Assembly (NCBI RefSeq): GCF_028640845.1
Contig: NC_080541.1
Location: forward strand, 9,514,435 to 9,578,434
From: Ahaetulla prasina
Lineage: Eukaryota; Chordata; Lepidosauria; Squamata; Colubridae
Direction: 5' to 3'
DNA length: 64,000 bases
Position numbers and translations under genes: made by a program. The stretch's first letter is position 1; each line of letters opens with the position of its first letter. The notes beneath the pieces were generated by a model. It was not told where the DNA came from. It searched no databases and was given only the letters and a program-made list of their open reading frames with translations. This document shows positions 32,330 through 42,917 of this stretch, in pieces.

Positions 32330-33106
32330 AGAAAGAAATACAAAATTATGCATGTACCCACATATGTTAAATGACGCAGAGAAGCAACACAGTCTAGTTT
32401 GGAGGTACATAAACAAAATGCACCGGTACCGTATATGTGGTACCTTGCTCAATAGTAGTACCTGTGAGAGGGATCTTGGAATCCTAGTGGATAACCATTT
32501 AGATATGAGCCAGCAGTGTGCAGCAGCTGCTAAAAAAGCCAACACAGTTCTGGGCTGCATAAACAGAGGGATAAAATCAAGATCACGTGAAGTGTTAGTG
32601 CCACTTTATAATGCCTTGGTAAGGCCACACTTGGAATATTGCATCCAGTTTTGGTCTCCACGATGTAAAAAAGATGTTGAGACTCTAGAAAGAGTGCAGA
32701 GAAGAGCAAAGATGATTAGATCATATGAAGAACGGTTGCAGGAACTGGGTATGTCTAGTTTAATAAAAAGAAGGACTAGGGGAGACATGATAGCTGTGTT
32801 CCAATATCTCAGGGGTTGCCACAAAGAAGAGGGAGTCAGGCTGTTCTCCAAAGCACCTGAGGGTAGAACAAGAAGCAATGGGTGGAAACTGATCAAAGAA
32901 AGAAGCAACTTAGAACTAAGGAGAAATTTCCTGACAGTTAGAACAATTAATAAGTGGAACGACTTGCCTGCAGAAGTTGTGAATGCTCCAACACTGGAAA
33001 TTTTTAAGAAAATGTTGGATAACCATCTGACTGAGATGGTGTAGGGTTCCTGCCTGGGCAGGGAGTTGGACTAGAAGGCCTCCAAGGTCCCTTCCAATTC
33101 TGTTGT
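32330..33106 (+). mobile_element. Canonical CR1 LINE 3' part, best-preserved copy
   Basis: Holds a 230-codon open frame (32352-33044), the GAGTTGGACTAGAAGGCCTC and CCCTTCCAATTCTGTT end and a following (TTATG)n tail to about 33125. It is the youngest-looking canonical CR1 in the window. Confidence 0.93.
32352..33044 (+). pseudogene. CR1 reverse-transcriptase C-terminal part, open frame
   Basis: 230 codons without a stop: [80 protein letters not shown] and [20 protein letters not shown]. It covers the thumb and C-terminal domain only. A small in-frame deletion follows RVQRRA (other copies read TKMIRGLE...KTYEERL, here [10 protein letters not shown]). No endonuclease or catalytic palm. Confidence 0.85.
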
Positions 33107-33427
33107 TATGTTATGTTATGTTATATGTACATGGCAAGAAAAATGAATCTTGCGAGTTACCAGACAGATGGCACAGGCTTGGCAACAAAACTGTTACAGA
33201 ATCTGGTAGTCCTGCTAGAAATACTTCAAAACCTCCCCACCAGAGGGGAGCAACAAGTATGATCTTGGCAGTTCCTTGAATAGGTTGTTTACTGGTAGCT
33301 TGTTTGGCATCTTTGAATTCCTCACCCAACTGTCTTGTCAGGCGCAAGGAAGTATGGGAAAGGTTGACCTAGAACTTCAGGAACTAGGGACTCTATAATA
33401 TTCCTTGCATTTTATGACTGAGATCAT

Positions 33428-33617
33428 TGTTATGTATTCTTGTATGTACCTTTAAATATTTGGGCGGGAAATCAGCACGTTGCTGATTGGACGAAGCCGC
33501 CAGTAGAACTGTATAAAAGGAGAGGTTTTTCCCCCAGCCTGTTGCTGGGTTCACCCTATATTAAAGAGCTGTTGTCACTACCCTGGTCTCCAGCCTCGTT
33601 ACTTCCAGAACATAACA
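33428..33617 (+). repeat. 5' LTR of Ty3/gypsy element
   Basis: 190 bp, TGTTATG ... CATAACA (7-bp terminal inverted repeat). TATAAAAGG near 33512 is a TATA box; ATATTAAAGAGC near 33560 may serve polyadenylation. It matches 37791-37980 without a difference that I can see. Confidence 0.95.
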
Positions 33618-33618
33618 C

Positions 33619-33641
33619 TGGCGACGAAGGTGGGATCTCGA
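33619..33641 (+). other. Primer-binding site, tRNA-Ser-like
   Basis: One base after the LTR, TGGCGACGAAGGTGGGATC begins with TGG (pairing to the CCA end). It is close to the complement of the 3' end of vertebrate tRNA-Ser(GCU) as I recall it (TGGCGACGAGGATGGGATT). Confidence 0.7.
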
Positions 33642-33714
33642 GGCTAAGGAGAACCAGAACCGAGCTGAAGCACGATAGACCCGAACCCAGCAAACACAGG
33701 GCAGAAAAGCGGAG

Positions 33715-34560
33715 ATGGCCAGTTACACTCCGCCCGCACTGCTTGACCCGCTAAAGAGAAATGGGGAACGATATGACCCGTTTGAAAGCTTTCTAGAAGC
33801 CAACGAACTGCAAGGAGTTCCAGATAACCGCAAAGGGCTTATTTCTTAAGCCACTGTGGTCCGAGGTCATTGATATCGCGGAAGCCCTGGCAGAGCCAAC
33901 GCCGTTACAATCGGTGTCGTGGCCAACTCTACAGACTTTACTAAAAACCACTGCACCAACGCCGTCCAAATACGTGCGGCGGTTTGAATTGGAGAGCGAA
34001 GGCAGATGGAGGGCGAATCCATCGGTGACTACATGGCCGCCTAAGGAAAGCGCCCAAGGACTGCGGATACCGCGACCTAGACGAGGTGCTCCTCGAGCAA
34101 CTCATCCGAGGGGTCAGAGACATCCGCTTGCGCGGCGGCTGCTAGCAAAGAGCAACCTAACGCTGGCCAACGCCTGGACGAAGCCAGAGCACATGAAATG
34201 TCCACCCAAGCGGCGGAGACACTGCAAAGCCTGTCCCACCAAAGGCGAAGCCAACCCCAGTGCACCAGGAGGAGGTTCAGACCGAATCCGACGGTGAAGA
34301 TGAGGAAGGGGTCTGCCGAACCGAGAAACGCGACAAAGGGGACCGAGACGAATGCGGAAGCTGCGGTGGTCAACACCAGCGCCAACGCTGCAAGTTTAAG
34401 GACGCGACATGTCGGCGGTGCGGAAGAAAGGGCACCTAGCTCAAGTTTGTCGAGCGCCCAACCTTCCCGCCGAAAATTCAAATCGCCAATCAGAGCGCGG
34501 AATCGGCAAGGCGACCGCGATTGGCTCAAACAAAAAGGCGCGGATTCAAACCAAACGACT
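33715..34560 (+). pseudogene. Ty3 gag
   Basis: Starts ATG at 33715 with ASYTPPALLDPLKRNGERYD and breaks within 45 codons at a stop near 33847. The nucleocapsid end keeps a CX2CX3HX4C finger (Cys codons 34353, 34362, 34389) and a second CX2CX4HX4C finger (34410 on) whose His is shifted out of frame by an apparent one-base loss just before 34433, creating TAG at 34437-34439. Capsid and RNA-binding function are lost in this copy. Confidence 0.85.
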
Positions 34561-34609
34561 GTGGTCATAGGCGCGCCCGAGTGGAGAAGAAGATCTTCAC
34601 CAAACCAAA

Positions 34610-34880
34610 ATAGAGGGAGTACGGTGCCGGCTCGAAGTAGACACGGGATCAGCGATCACCATCATGTCCTGGGACACTTTGGCGAAGTCACTGCCGTCAG
34701 TCGCGAAGCGCCACCTGCAAGCACAACGGCTATGAGTCCACGACTACCAAGGGAATCGCATCCCTGTTCGAGGGACCACCTCCGTCCGAGTCGAGTACGG
34801 ACCACACAAGAAGACCCTGCCCATCACAATCGTCGAAGGAACCCTGCCCAGTCTGTTGGGACTAGACTGGTTTCGTGCCC
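34610..34880 (+). pseudogene. Ty3 aspartic protease
   Basis: CRLEVDTGSAITIMSWDTLA with the catalytic DTGS at 34640-34651, then LPSLLGLDWFRALGMG, the conserved flap-end LLGxD motif. A single in-frame TGA at 34733-34735 interrupts an otherwise continuous frame that runs into the reverse transcriptase. Confidence 0.85.
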
Positions 34881-35900
34881 TGGGCATGGGAGTGACTGGC
34901 ATCTACAGAAGTGACTGTAACCTGAAAGACATTCTCTTTAACGAGTTCGAAGATGTCTTCAAGGACTGCCTGGGCAAGTACAAGGGGACCCCTATTTCCT
35001 TCAACTTAGACCCCCAGGTAGCTCCCATTAGGCTTAAGGCGAGGAGAGTCCCTTTTGCCCTAAAACCAAAAATTGATAAGGAGCTAGATAAGCTCATAAA
35101 TCAGGGGATTTTGGTGCCAGTCGATCACGCAAAGTGGGAGACGCCAATCGTCACCCCAATAAAACCAGACGGGACAATTAGAATTTGCGCTGACTACAAG
35201 GCGACGCTTAACAAAGCCTTACAGAAAAGCGCTTACCGGTTCCGTGGTGCAACACTTGCTGCACTCTTTGGGGCAAGGGCAAGTCTTTGCAAAGTTAGAC
35301 TTGGCCCAAGCCTACCAACAACTGCCCGTGAGCGCCCGCACAGCCGAAGCCCAAAGCGATTGTAACGCACAGGGGGCCTTCAAGTGCACCGATTGCAATT
35401 TGGGGTGAGTGTGGCACCAGGGCTGTTCCAAAACCTAATGGAACGACTTCTGCAAGGGCTCCCAGGGTAGTTCCCTACTTGATGATGTCCTAATTTCAGG
35501 GAAAACATGGAGGAATTGGGGAGCGTTTGAGAAAGGTTCTGGGCATTTTCGGACAGCGGATTAAAAGTCAAGGTAAACAAATGCCAGATAGGGGTCGAAT
35601 CCGTCGATTTCTTGGGCTACCGGATAGACAAGAAAGGAATTCACCCACTGAGAGCAAGGTCAAGGCAATTAGAAGGCTCCAGCGCCCAAAAACAAAGCAG
35701 AGCTGCAGGCATTCCTGGGGCTAGTGAATTTTACGCGGTCTTTTTAAAAAACAAAGCGACCGTTGCTGAACCGCTGCATAGGCTTTTAGGAAAAAATACT
35801 GTTTGGTCTTGGGGAAAGTCGGAAAATAGGGCTTTCGAAGCAGTAAAAAACCTGCTCTCAAGTGACAGCCTGCTCATCCAATATCATAACTCATTGCCCT
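34881..35900 (+). pseudogene. Ty3 reverse transcriptase
   Basis: N-terminal part in frame: PISFNLDPQVAPIRLKARRV, KELDKLINQGILVPVDHAKW and PIKPDGTIRICADYKATLNK. A frame change at about 35230 precedes motif A (FAKLDLAQAYQQL, 35284 on), and another falls in the YxDD catalytic box at 35476-35488, where TAC TT-GAT GAT lacks one base. The connection (HRLLGKNTVWSWGKSENRAF) follows. At least four frame changes. Confidence 0.85.
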
Positions 35901-36260
35901 AGTGCTGGTTTGCGATGCCTCCCTTATGGGGTGGGGGCTGTACTCAGCCATAGACTTCCAAACGGCACAGAAGCCCCTATAGCTTTTTACTCTAGAACGA
36001 TGTCCTCCCCAGAGAGGAACTACAGCCAATTAGATAAAGAAGCACTAGCCATTGTGTCAGGGGTGAAAAAATTCCACGAATATGTTTTTGGGCGGGATTT
36101 TGAAATCGTGACTGACCACAGACCGCTACTAGGGATACTGGCTGGCGATCACCAACGCCTGTGGCACTTTCGCCACGCTTGACCCGATGGACTATTTTCT
36201 TAGCCGCTTATTCGTACAAGCTGCAGCATCGACCAGGAAAAGAAGTGGGGCATGCAGACG
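35901..36260 (+). pseudogene. Ty3 RNase H
   Basis: PYGVGAVLSHRLPNGTEAPI, AFYSRTMSSPERNYSQLDKE, ALAIVSGVKKFHEYVFGRDF and EIVTDHRPLLGIL give the family's RNase H signatures, including the catalytic Glu of DKEALA and Asp of TDHRPL. The first Asp (CDAS) is one base out of frame near 35925. Confidence 0.85.
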
Positions 36261-36479
36261 CGTTAAGCAGATGCCCACTACCAGGGGCGATCAAGACCCC
36301 ACCCGGGACGCCCATCCTGCTTATTGACTCTTTGGACTCTGGCCCAGTCACATCTAAGGAAGTGGCTCGGGCATCATACCGGGACATTATGTTAAGGACT
36401 GTACCGGTTGGGTACAAGAGGGTGGCCGCTGCGCCGGGCGAACGTTCAAGAATTTGTTAAAAAGCGATGAGCTCTCGGC

Positions 36480-37740
36480 TCAAGGGGTGCCTGTTATGGG
36501 GTGATCGTGTAATAATTCCTGATAAATTAAGGGAAAGGTACTGGACCTCCTCCACGAGGTCACCCAGGGATCGTAAGGATGAAGGGGCTAGCGAGAAGCT
36601 ATGTGTGGTGGCCACTCATGGACTCAGAGATTGCTGAGAGGGTGGGAAATGCCAGGCTTGCCAAGAGTCCAGACCCCTACCCCCAACGGCCCCAGTCAGG
36701 GAATGGGAAAAACCCCAAGGGCCCTGGTCAAGAATCCACATTGATTTTGCTGGCCCCTTCCATGGCCAAACTTTCCTGGTGGTTGTCGACACATTCTCTA
36801 AATGGTTGGAGATCATACTCATGAAATCCACTACGGCCGAGGCAGTAATCGCAGCCCTCGCCACTTATTCGCAACCCACGGGTTGCCTGACACTCTGGTG
36901 TCCGACAACGGGCCGCAATTCACGGCAGCCCAGTTCGAAGAATACTTGGCAGAGGAGGGCATCCGACATGCCTCTCTGCGTCTTTCCACCCTGCGTCGAA
37001 TGGCCTTGCAGAGCGTTCCGTCCGGAGCGCTAAGGAGGCATTGTCCAGGCTCAAGCCAGGTGACTGGCAAACAAAGATAGACTTCTTTCTGGCCGTTCAG
37101 CACAGAACCCCAAGCACTGCTACAGGCAGAAGCCCAGCCGAATTATTGATGGACGGAAACTCCGGTGCCCACTTGATCGTTTGAGTCCCCATTACACACC
37201 AGAGGGTTACAAGGGGGAAATAGACAAAACAAGGGAATTGGGCATAGGCGACCGAGTGTGGGCCCGCAACTACGGGGACGGCCCAAGTTGGCTCGCAGGG
37301 CAAATAATAAAAGCAACCGGCCCAAAGTCATACTTGGTGAATTACAAGACAACCGAGTATGGAGGCGCCACATAGATCAGATAAGGAGACGAATAACTGA
37401 ACAAACTAAGCCACAGGAAACAAATTATGACCCCTCCTTATTTGAACCCACAGCTGACCATGACCCGGGGGAGGCGCAAGACTTAGCTGAGGTCCCGGAG
37501 GTCCAGCGACGCCATCAGGTTCCCGAGGGAAACGACAGGGAAAATTACAAAAGTAATCCAGGGCCGGATGGCCAAGAAAAAGAATCTGCAAATAATCCAG
37601 GGCCCGATGGCCTAGAGAAAGAGCTGGGAGGAGAAAACAGACCCTCCGAACAGCTCAAAACACCACCCAGGACTGAACCGCGCAGGTCTGAAAGAACTAG
37701 GAGACGCCCAGGTTATTTGCGTGACTACGTCGAAAAATAA
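36480..37740 (+). pseudogene. Ty3 integrase with GPY/F-like tail
   Basis: Zinc-binding HHCC region (LHE.HPG; CQACQ at 36648-36662), then the DDE core spread over frames: HIDFAGPF (first Asp, about 36740), LVSDNGPQFT (second Asp, about 36898) and NGLAER (Glu, about 37010). The C-terminal part has GDRVWARNYGDGPSWLAGQI and IKATGPKSYLVNYK, a GPY/F-like module, then a hydrophilic Pro/Glu-rich tail open to the stop at 37738. Several frameshifts separate these parts. Confidence 0.82.
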
Positions 37741-37776
37741 CATGTAAATAAAATGCAATAGAGGCAAAGTGTTTTC

Positions 37777-37790
37777 TGGGAGGGGAGGAG
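37777..37790 (+). other. Polypurine tract of Ty3 element
   Basis: GGGAGGGGAGGAG immediately before the 3' LTR, the usual primer for plus-strand synthesis. Confidence 0.8.
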
Positions 37791-37980
37791 TGTTATGTAT
37801 TCTTGTATGTACCTTTAAATATTTGGGCGGGAAATCAGCACGTTGCTGATTGGACGAAGCCGCCAGTAGAACTGTATAAAAGGAGAGGTTTTTCCCCCAG
37901 CCTGTTGCTGGGTTCACCCTATATTAAAGAGCTGTTGTCACTACCCTGGTCTCCAGCCTCGTTACTTCCAGAACATAACA
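37791..37980 (+). repeat. 3' LTR of Ty3/gypsy element
   Basis: 190 bp matching the 5' LTR base for base by eye, ending CATAACA and followed by the ATCAT duplication. Confidence 0.95.
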
Positions 37981-38016
37981 ATCATGATATCAAATGATTC
38001 TGCATGAAGGGTCTTT

Positions 38017-38540
38017 GTCTCATCTGTCTGGAACCCGCACTGCATATCGGACATTAATACAATTGAACGAGTCCAGAGATATTTCACAAGAAGAGTCCTC
38101 CATTCCTCTGCTCGCAACAAAATATCTTATGCCACCAGACTTGAAATTTTGGGCTTAGACAACTTAGAACTTCGCTATCTTCAGTCTGACCTTAGCATAG
38201 TACATAAAATCATCTGCTACAATGTCCTACCAGCCAATGACTACTTCAGCTTCAACCAAAACAATAGAGGAGCACACAATAGATACAAGCTCATAGTAAA
38301 CCGATCCAAACTAGACTGCAGAAAATACGACTTCAGTAACAGAGTTGTCAACGCCTGGAATGCACTACCTGACTCTGTGGTTTCTTCCTAAAATCCCCAA
38401 AACTTTAACCTTAGACTGTCTACTGTAGACCTCACCCCATTCCTAAGAGGTCTGTAAGGGGGCGTGCATAAGCGCACCAGCGTGCCTACCCTCCCTGTCC
38501 TAATGTTTTCTTTTAAATAAAATAAAATAAAATAAAATCA
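38017..38540 (+). mobile_element. CR1-like LINE, family B, 3' part
   Basis: Frame 38149-38391 reads GLDNLELRYLQSDLSIVHKI, ICYNVLPANDYFSFNQNN and KYDFSNRVVNAWNALPDSVV. Ends GGCGTGCATAAGCGCACC and an (AAAAT)n tail. The Ty3 element lies about 36 bp upstream. Confidence 0.88.
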
Positions 38541-38619
38541 ATGAAAAATATAATAATGCAACTCATAGCTGGATTATAAATGATTTGATTAACAAGAGGG
38601 AACACAAAGAGATCTAGCT

Positions 38620-38745
38620 ATTACCATTCCCAATCTACAGGGGCGTCACATGCGATTCAAAGAACAATAGTTCACTATTAATTAATCTGCCTACATACAT
38701 CGGCAATTGTTTGCCATTAATTAAAGATTTCAGATATTGGACTAA
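38620..38745 (+). repeat. ~120-bp direct repeat, copy 1
   Basis: CCCAATCTACAGG, then GATTCAAAGAACAATA, TTCACTATTAATTAAT and TGCCTACATACAT.GGCAATTG. The same order recurs at 39298-39412. Confidence 0.85.
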
Positions 38746-39290
38746 GTCTTGCAAGCTTGAGTGCCTGCTCTACTAGAGGCTCATTGTCTCCAAGGACATG
38801 ACTTCACTTTGGTCTCTCTCAACATTTGAGTTTCCTGCTTCTCGTTCCTCTTCATTTCCTCAAATCAATTCTGGGGCTCAGGTCTTTGAAGACCAGCTGG
38901 AAGGCGAAGAAACTTGTACGCTTTGACTTGAAACTCGTTAGCGAGGGAAGAAGCTGTTTTTCTTGGCGCTGGCAATTTGAATGCCTGATGAATGGATAGG
39001 AAATAAAAGCTAGTTAGGCAGGGTTTTTATAAATTATGTTTGCCCTCTGTGTCTTAAGGTGTTATTTTCAATTTTGGTTGTGGTTTTAATAATTGTGGTC
39101 GATGTGCTTTACCAAAAACAATAGGAACGGATACAACATGAATACATCAATTATGAAAATTGTATTACTTGGAACAGCACAAATATTATGAAAACATCTT
39201 TAAGTACTTTAAGACCTTTGGGAATGATCCAATAGTTAAAAAGGAAAGTTTTTTTTAAGAAGTCACAACTTGTAGATTGAATGTAAACGA
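38746..39290. other. Intron between direct repeats, no recognised feature
   Basis: Unassigned. CTTCACTTTGGTCTCTC and similar pieces carry no motif I know. Confidence 0.45.
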
Positions 39291-39297
39291 TTTAATT

Positions 39298-39412
39298 ACC
39301 CAATCTACAGGGAGCTTCACATGTGATTCAAAGAACAATATAGTTCACTATTAATTAATTTGCCTACATACATTGGCAATTGTTGCAATTAATTAAAGGT
39401 TCCAGACAATGC
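39298..39412 (+). repeat. ~115-bp direct repeat, copy 2
   Basis: Second copy of 38620-38745, about 670 bp away, with scattered substitutions and small indels. Confidence 0.85.
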
Positions 39413-39474
39413 TGCTGCTACTGTTGCTCATCCTCCTCCTCTTCTCCACAAATCCCGCTTCCTTCAAGCACTGA

Positions 39475-39590
39475 TGATGTTCCCTAGTTGGGTCATGAAA
39501 CATCTGCAAGAAAACAACCAAGCTCAGAGAGAGAACCAAGACCTCAGTCTCCTCCTCCTCCACCTCCTCCTCCTCCTCCCAATATTTATC
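39475..39590. repeat. GTAATGAAACATCTGCAAG-family fragment and (CTC)n
   Basis: TTGGGTCATGAAACATCTGC and CAACCAAGCTCAGAGAG, then (CTC)n runs at 39537-39580. Confidence 0.6.
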
Positions 39591-39797
39591 TTATGTCCAG
39601 CTCTATAAAATTCTTCATCTATTTATATCCAAAGAAGTTCAACTTACGAGAATTTTAATAGTGTTTATTTCCTCCAACTTTGGTGTTTTCCGAGAAAAAA
39701 ATATTGGATCTAAAAAAGCAAGTTTGCCTCCTTTTGCCACGTTGAAATCAATGATGTGTTCCACATTCCACATTCCATATTTCACATTCCACATTCC

Positions 39798-40005
39798 AAG
39801 GAAAGGAAAGGAAAGGAAAGGAAAGGAAAGGAAAGGAAAGGAAAGGAAAGGAAAGGAAAGGAAAGGAAAGGAAAGGAAAGGAAAGGAAAGGAGGGGAGGG
39901 GAGGGGAGGGGAGGGAAAGGAAAGACAGGAAAGGAAAGGAAAGGAAAGGAAAAGAAAGAGGAGGGGGGAAGAAAAGAGGAAGGAGGAGAGGAAAGGAAAG
40001 GAAAA
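39798..40005. repeat. (GGAAA)n microsatellite
   Basis: About 20 GGAAA units, four GGGGA units, then mixed purines, preceded by three ACATTCC(A) units (39763-39797). Entirely purine on this strand for about 200 bp. The Lys/Gly/Glu frames are artefacts. Confidence 0.95.
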
Positions 40006-40617
40006 CTGTTTTTCAGAGCTGGACTAAGCTGGACCATTCTGTTGCTTCGGAACTTTTTTTGATATTTTGCCAATCACTGTGACTTTTTCTTGTGTCTTGA
40101 GTCATCACACAGATATAGTCTGTTTCGATACATCCCCGTTAATGATTGCTTCTTAGCTGAAAGTCAATAGACATGGCTGTTAACCACTTTATACACATCT
40201 GGAAACCCTGAGAACATTTGGGGATAAAATCAAGAAGCAACCTGCTCACCCTCTAACAGAGGGAAGAGATTCCATATTTATAACATGAGCTTATTGCATG
40301 AATAAGCCTCTGTTGGTTTCATTTCTTTCTCCCCTGCATGTATTTGTGTATCTGTTTATTCATACCAGTGGTGTACCATAATCTGGTCATAATTGTTAGA
40401 TGCGTAGTATCTTGCATTGGTTGAACAAACATACGGTCTGGTGATGCATACTGTATTTGTTAAAGTCAGGTCCAAAATTACGCACCTGATCTTGGTCAAT
40501 CAGTTTTGGGTTTTTGTTAGGGTATGTGTGCCATTTCTTCTGCTTCTCAGTCAGCTGTTGCGGCCTTGTGAGGTTCATTTTGCAAACAATATAATGTCCG
40601 GTTTCATGATTGCATAA
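40006..40617. other. Intron, no recognised feature
   Basis: About 600 bp of unassigned sequence. No splice-bounded frame of FACIT type. Confidence 0.45.
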
Positions 40618-40786
40618 GGTCTACTTGCATTTTTACATGCTTTCAAAACTGCTAGGTTGGCAGAAGCTGGGGCAAGTAACGGGAGCTCACCCCATTACAC
40701 AGCAGCACTAGGGATTCGAACCGCTGAGCTGCCGACCTTTCGATTGACAAGCTCAACGTCCTAGCCCCTGAGCCGCTGCGTCCCAT
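40618..40786 (-). mobile_element. tRNA-derived SINE (ACCTTT type), 3'-truncated, antisense
   Basis: Minus strand: GCAGCGGCTCAGGGGCTAGG, AGCGGTTCGAATCCCTAGTG (B box) and the body to ATGTAAAAATGCAAGTAG. Closely similar to 32090-32258. Confidence 0.85.
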
Positions 40787-41044
40787 TGCATAAGGTAGGG
40801 CAGGATTATTGCAGAGTTCAGCAGGCAGCAGAGTGTCAAGACCTTCCCTCAAAGGGCAACGGTATATGTCAGAGGGCAAGAATCCTTGGAATGAGATTAG
40901 TGAGTTAAATGATGCATGCCATAGATGAAAATAATGTGCAAACTGCTTTGAACTATGTGACCCTAACTTGTTCGAGTGCTATATATTGATATGCATGGCT
41001 TAGCACTTCTTTAGCTAGCTGACTTCAGATGTTGTTGGGTGGCT

Positions 41045-41870
41045 TTCTTCAGAATAACAAAATAATTGAGTTGGAAAGCACTTTGGAGGTCTTCTGGTCC
41101 AAACTTCTGCCCAAGCAGGAGACCCAGAGGTGAGATTCAGCCGGTTAGGACCGGTTCGAGTGAACCAGATATTAAATTTACATCTGGTTCGGCGAACCGG
41201 TTGTTCCGACGACTGGCTGGCCCACCCCCACCCCGCCCCTCCCATCCCAGGAGTCTCCATGCTGCCTGTTTTGGATCCTTGGTAAGTGCAGGGGATGCGT
41301 GGAGCCAGGGTAGGTGGAAAATGGGCCTCCCAGAGGCTTGTGGAAGGTGAAAATGAAGCTATTTCCTGCCTCTGGAGAGCTTCCGGAGCCCGGGGAATGG
41401 AAAATGGTCCTCCCAGAGGCTCATGGAAGGCTGAAAATGGGTCTATTTCCAACCTCCAGAGAGCCTCCAGAGGCCAGGGAGGTGGAAAATGTGCCTCCCA
41501 GAGGCCTGTGGAGGGCAAAAATGGGCCTATTTCCAGCCTCCAGAGAGCCTCCGAAGCTTCGGGAGATTGAAAGCGTCCCCTACAGCCCATTTTTCCTCCC
41601 AGGGGAGTGCAGGAGGCCAAGTGCTGCTTGTCACCCCCTGGCCACGCCCACCATGGCCACGCCCACCCAGCCGGTCATTAGGGCAGAGAACCATTGTTAA
41701 TTCATTTGAATCCCACCACTGAGGAGACCATATACTCTTTCCGACAAGTGGCTGTCCAGTCTCTTCTTAAAAACCTCCAGTAATGGAGCACCGACAACTT
41801 CTGAAGGCAAGCCATTCCATTGGTTACTTTTTCTCACTATGAGGAAGTTTCAGACCCAGCTCACTTTGCT
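41045..41870 (-). mobile_element. CR1 LINE 3' end, antisense, interrupted by hAT element
   Basis: 41045-41124 (AATTGAGTTGGAAAGCACTT ... AGGAGACC) and 41730-41870 (CTTCTGAAGGCAAGCCATTC region) form one antisense CR1. The insert duplicated AGGAGACC of the CR1. Confidence 0.9.
41125..41721. mobile_element. hAT-like element (ACCGGTT group), 597 bp, TSD AGGAGACC
   Basis: Starts CAGAGGTGAGATTCAGCC and ends TTTGAATCCCACCACTG, flanked by AGGAGACC at 41117-41124 and 41722-41729. It contains GGACCGGTTCGAGTG and GCGAACCGGTTGTTCCG, and in the middle four or five divergent tandem units of about 65-70 bp (GGAAAATGGGCCTCCCAGAGG type, 41310-41560). Longest clean member of the group here; no transposase frame. 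Confidence 0.92.
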
Positions 41871-42042
41871 TGTTAGAGCGACTTGGATTTTTCTTTTCCA
41901 AGTTGACCAAACAAGGTAATTTCAATCATTCCATATTTATGTCTGTAGACCAGCAGGATGGACAGAAGACCAGAATAATTTTTTCCATAATTAAGTAGAG
42001 GGTTTTTTTGTGTGTTATTTTAGATTTGATCATTATCTAATC

Positions 42043-42291
42043 CAGGGGTCTCCAACCTTGGCAACTTTAAGACTTGGGGACTTCAACTCCCAGAATTCCT
42101 CAGCCAGCAAAGTAGAGTCCGGCGAGGCACCCCTCGACATGAGTGATATCAAGTTGACCATGCCCACCCAGTCACATGACCACCTAGCCACACCCACCCA
42201 CCCAGTCATTAAGCAGATCATATTAGTGGTCCGCGAGATTTTAAATTATGAATTTAGTGGTCCCTGAGATCCGAAAGGTTGGTGATCCCTG
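42043..42291. mobile_element. hAT-like element (CAGGGGTC group), ~249 bp
   Basis: CAGGGGTCTCCAACCTTGGC ... GGTTGGTGATCCCTG. The first half equals the hairpin family arm; the centre carries CCACACCCACCCACCC-type sequence. It is followed by GGTCCCTTCCAACTCTGTTA, a CR1 3' end, so it probably sits in a CR1 remnant. Confidence 0.7.
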
Positions 42292-42329
42292 ACCTATAAG
42301 GTCCCTTCCAACTCTGTTAATCTGAAGCC

Positions 42330-42914
42330 ATCTTGGAGCTTCAGAGCTGCCACACTGGAGTTGAGAGATAGGGAGGGAGGGATTCGTGATAGCTTGGGTT
42401 GTGTAGTCAAAATAAAATACTTTCTCTTGGGAACCAAGGAAGTTCTCACACCTGGTTGGAGGAAGGAGGAGTGATGTCACCAGACCAGTGGACGCTGCCT
42501 TGATTGGGCCATGTGACTGATTGTTTGGGATTGAGGGGAAATCTTTCACTTTTAATTAGGTGAAAACCGTGGGAGACTTCAGAGTCGGTTTTCATCAGGA
42601 CTGGGCCAATACGATACTTCCAATAAAGCTATTCTTTGAGGAATCTCCCTGCCTTGGAGTTTTGCTTGACGTGGGACTATTACTTGAAACCCTGACATCT
42701 GCCTTGATGTGGAAAGATATTTTATTATCTAGCTAACTGCTGTGTTATGCAAAGGTTCTTTCCCAAAGAAGAGAAGGTGAAGAAAATAAAAATAGTCTTG
42801 TTTCCAGTGGAAACCAGAACTGGTGTATTCATCTCTTGGAATAGTGGTAGACCAGTCTTTCCTTGAAGATCTCTGGGCTTGGAAAAGTCAGCACCAAAGT
42901 CTAGATTCTACAGA
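42330..42914. other. Intron, no recognised feature
   Basis: Unassigned. CAATAAAGCTATTCTTTGAG near 42620 resembles an LTR polyadenylation region, but no LTR boundaries were found. Confidence 0.4.
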
Positions 42915-42917
42915 TTC

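Larger units (their letters stand above)
33428..37980 (+). mobile_element. Complete Ty3/gypsy LTR retrotransposon (Mag-like)
   Basis: 4553 bp bounded by two 190-bp LTRs and a 5-bp target duplication ATCAT (33423-33427 and 37981-37985). The order gag (zinc knuckles), protease, reverse transcriptase, RNase H, integrase defines Ty3/gypsy; no envelope gene. A tRNA-Ser primer site and a GPY/F-like integrase tail suggest the Mag lineage (inference). Many single-base frame breaks and a stop prevent a complete polyprotein. LTRs look identical by eye, implying recent insertion. Confidence 0.93.

Noticed and set aside
34198..34914. 238-codon frame as a separate gene
   Set aside because: It is an out-of-frame reading across the Ty3 gag/protease region; the recognisable motifs are in other frames.
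39639..40082. Lys/Gly/Glu and Phe/Leu/Ser frames of 108-144 codons
   Set aside because: Encoded by the GGAAA purine tract; composition alone explains the absence of stops.
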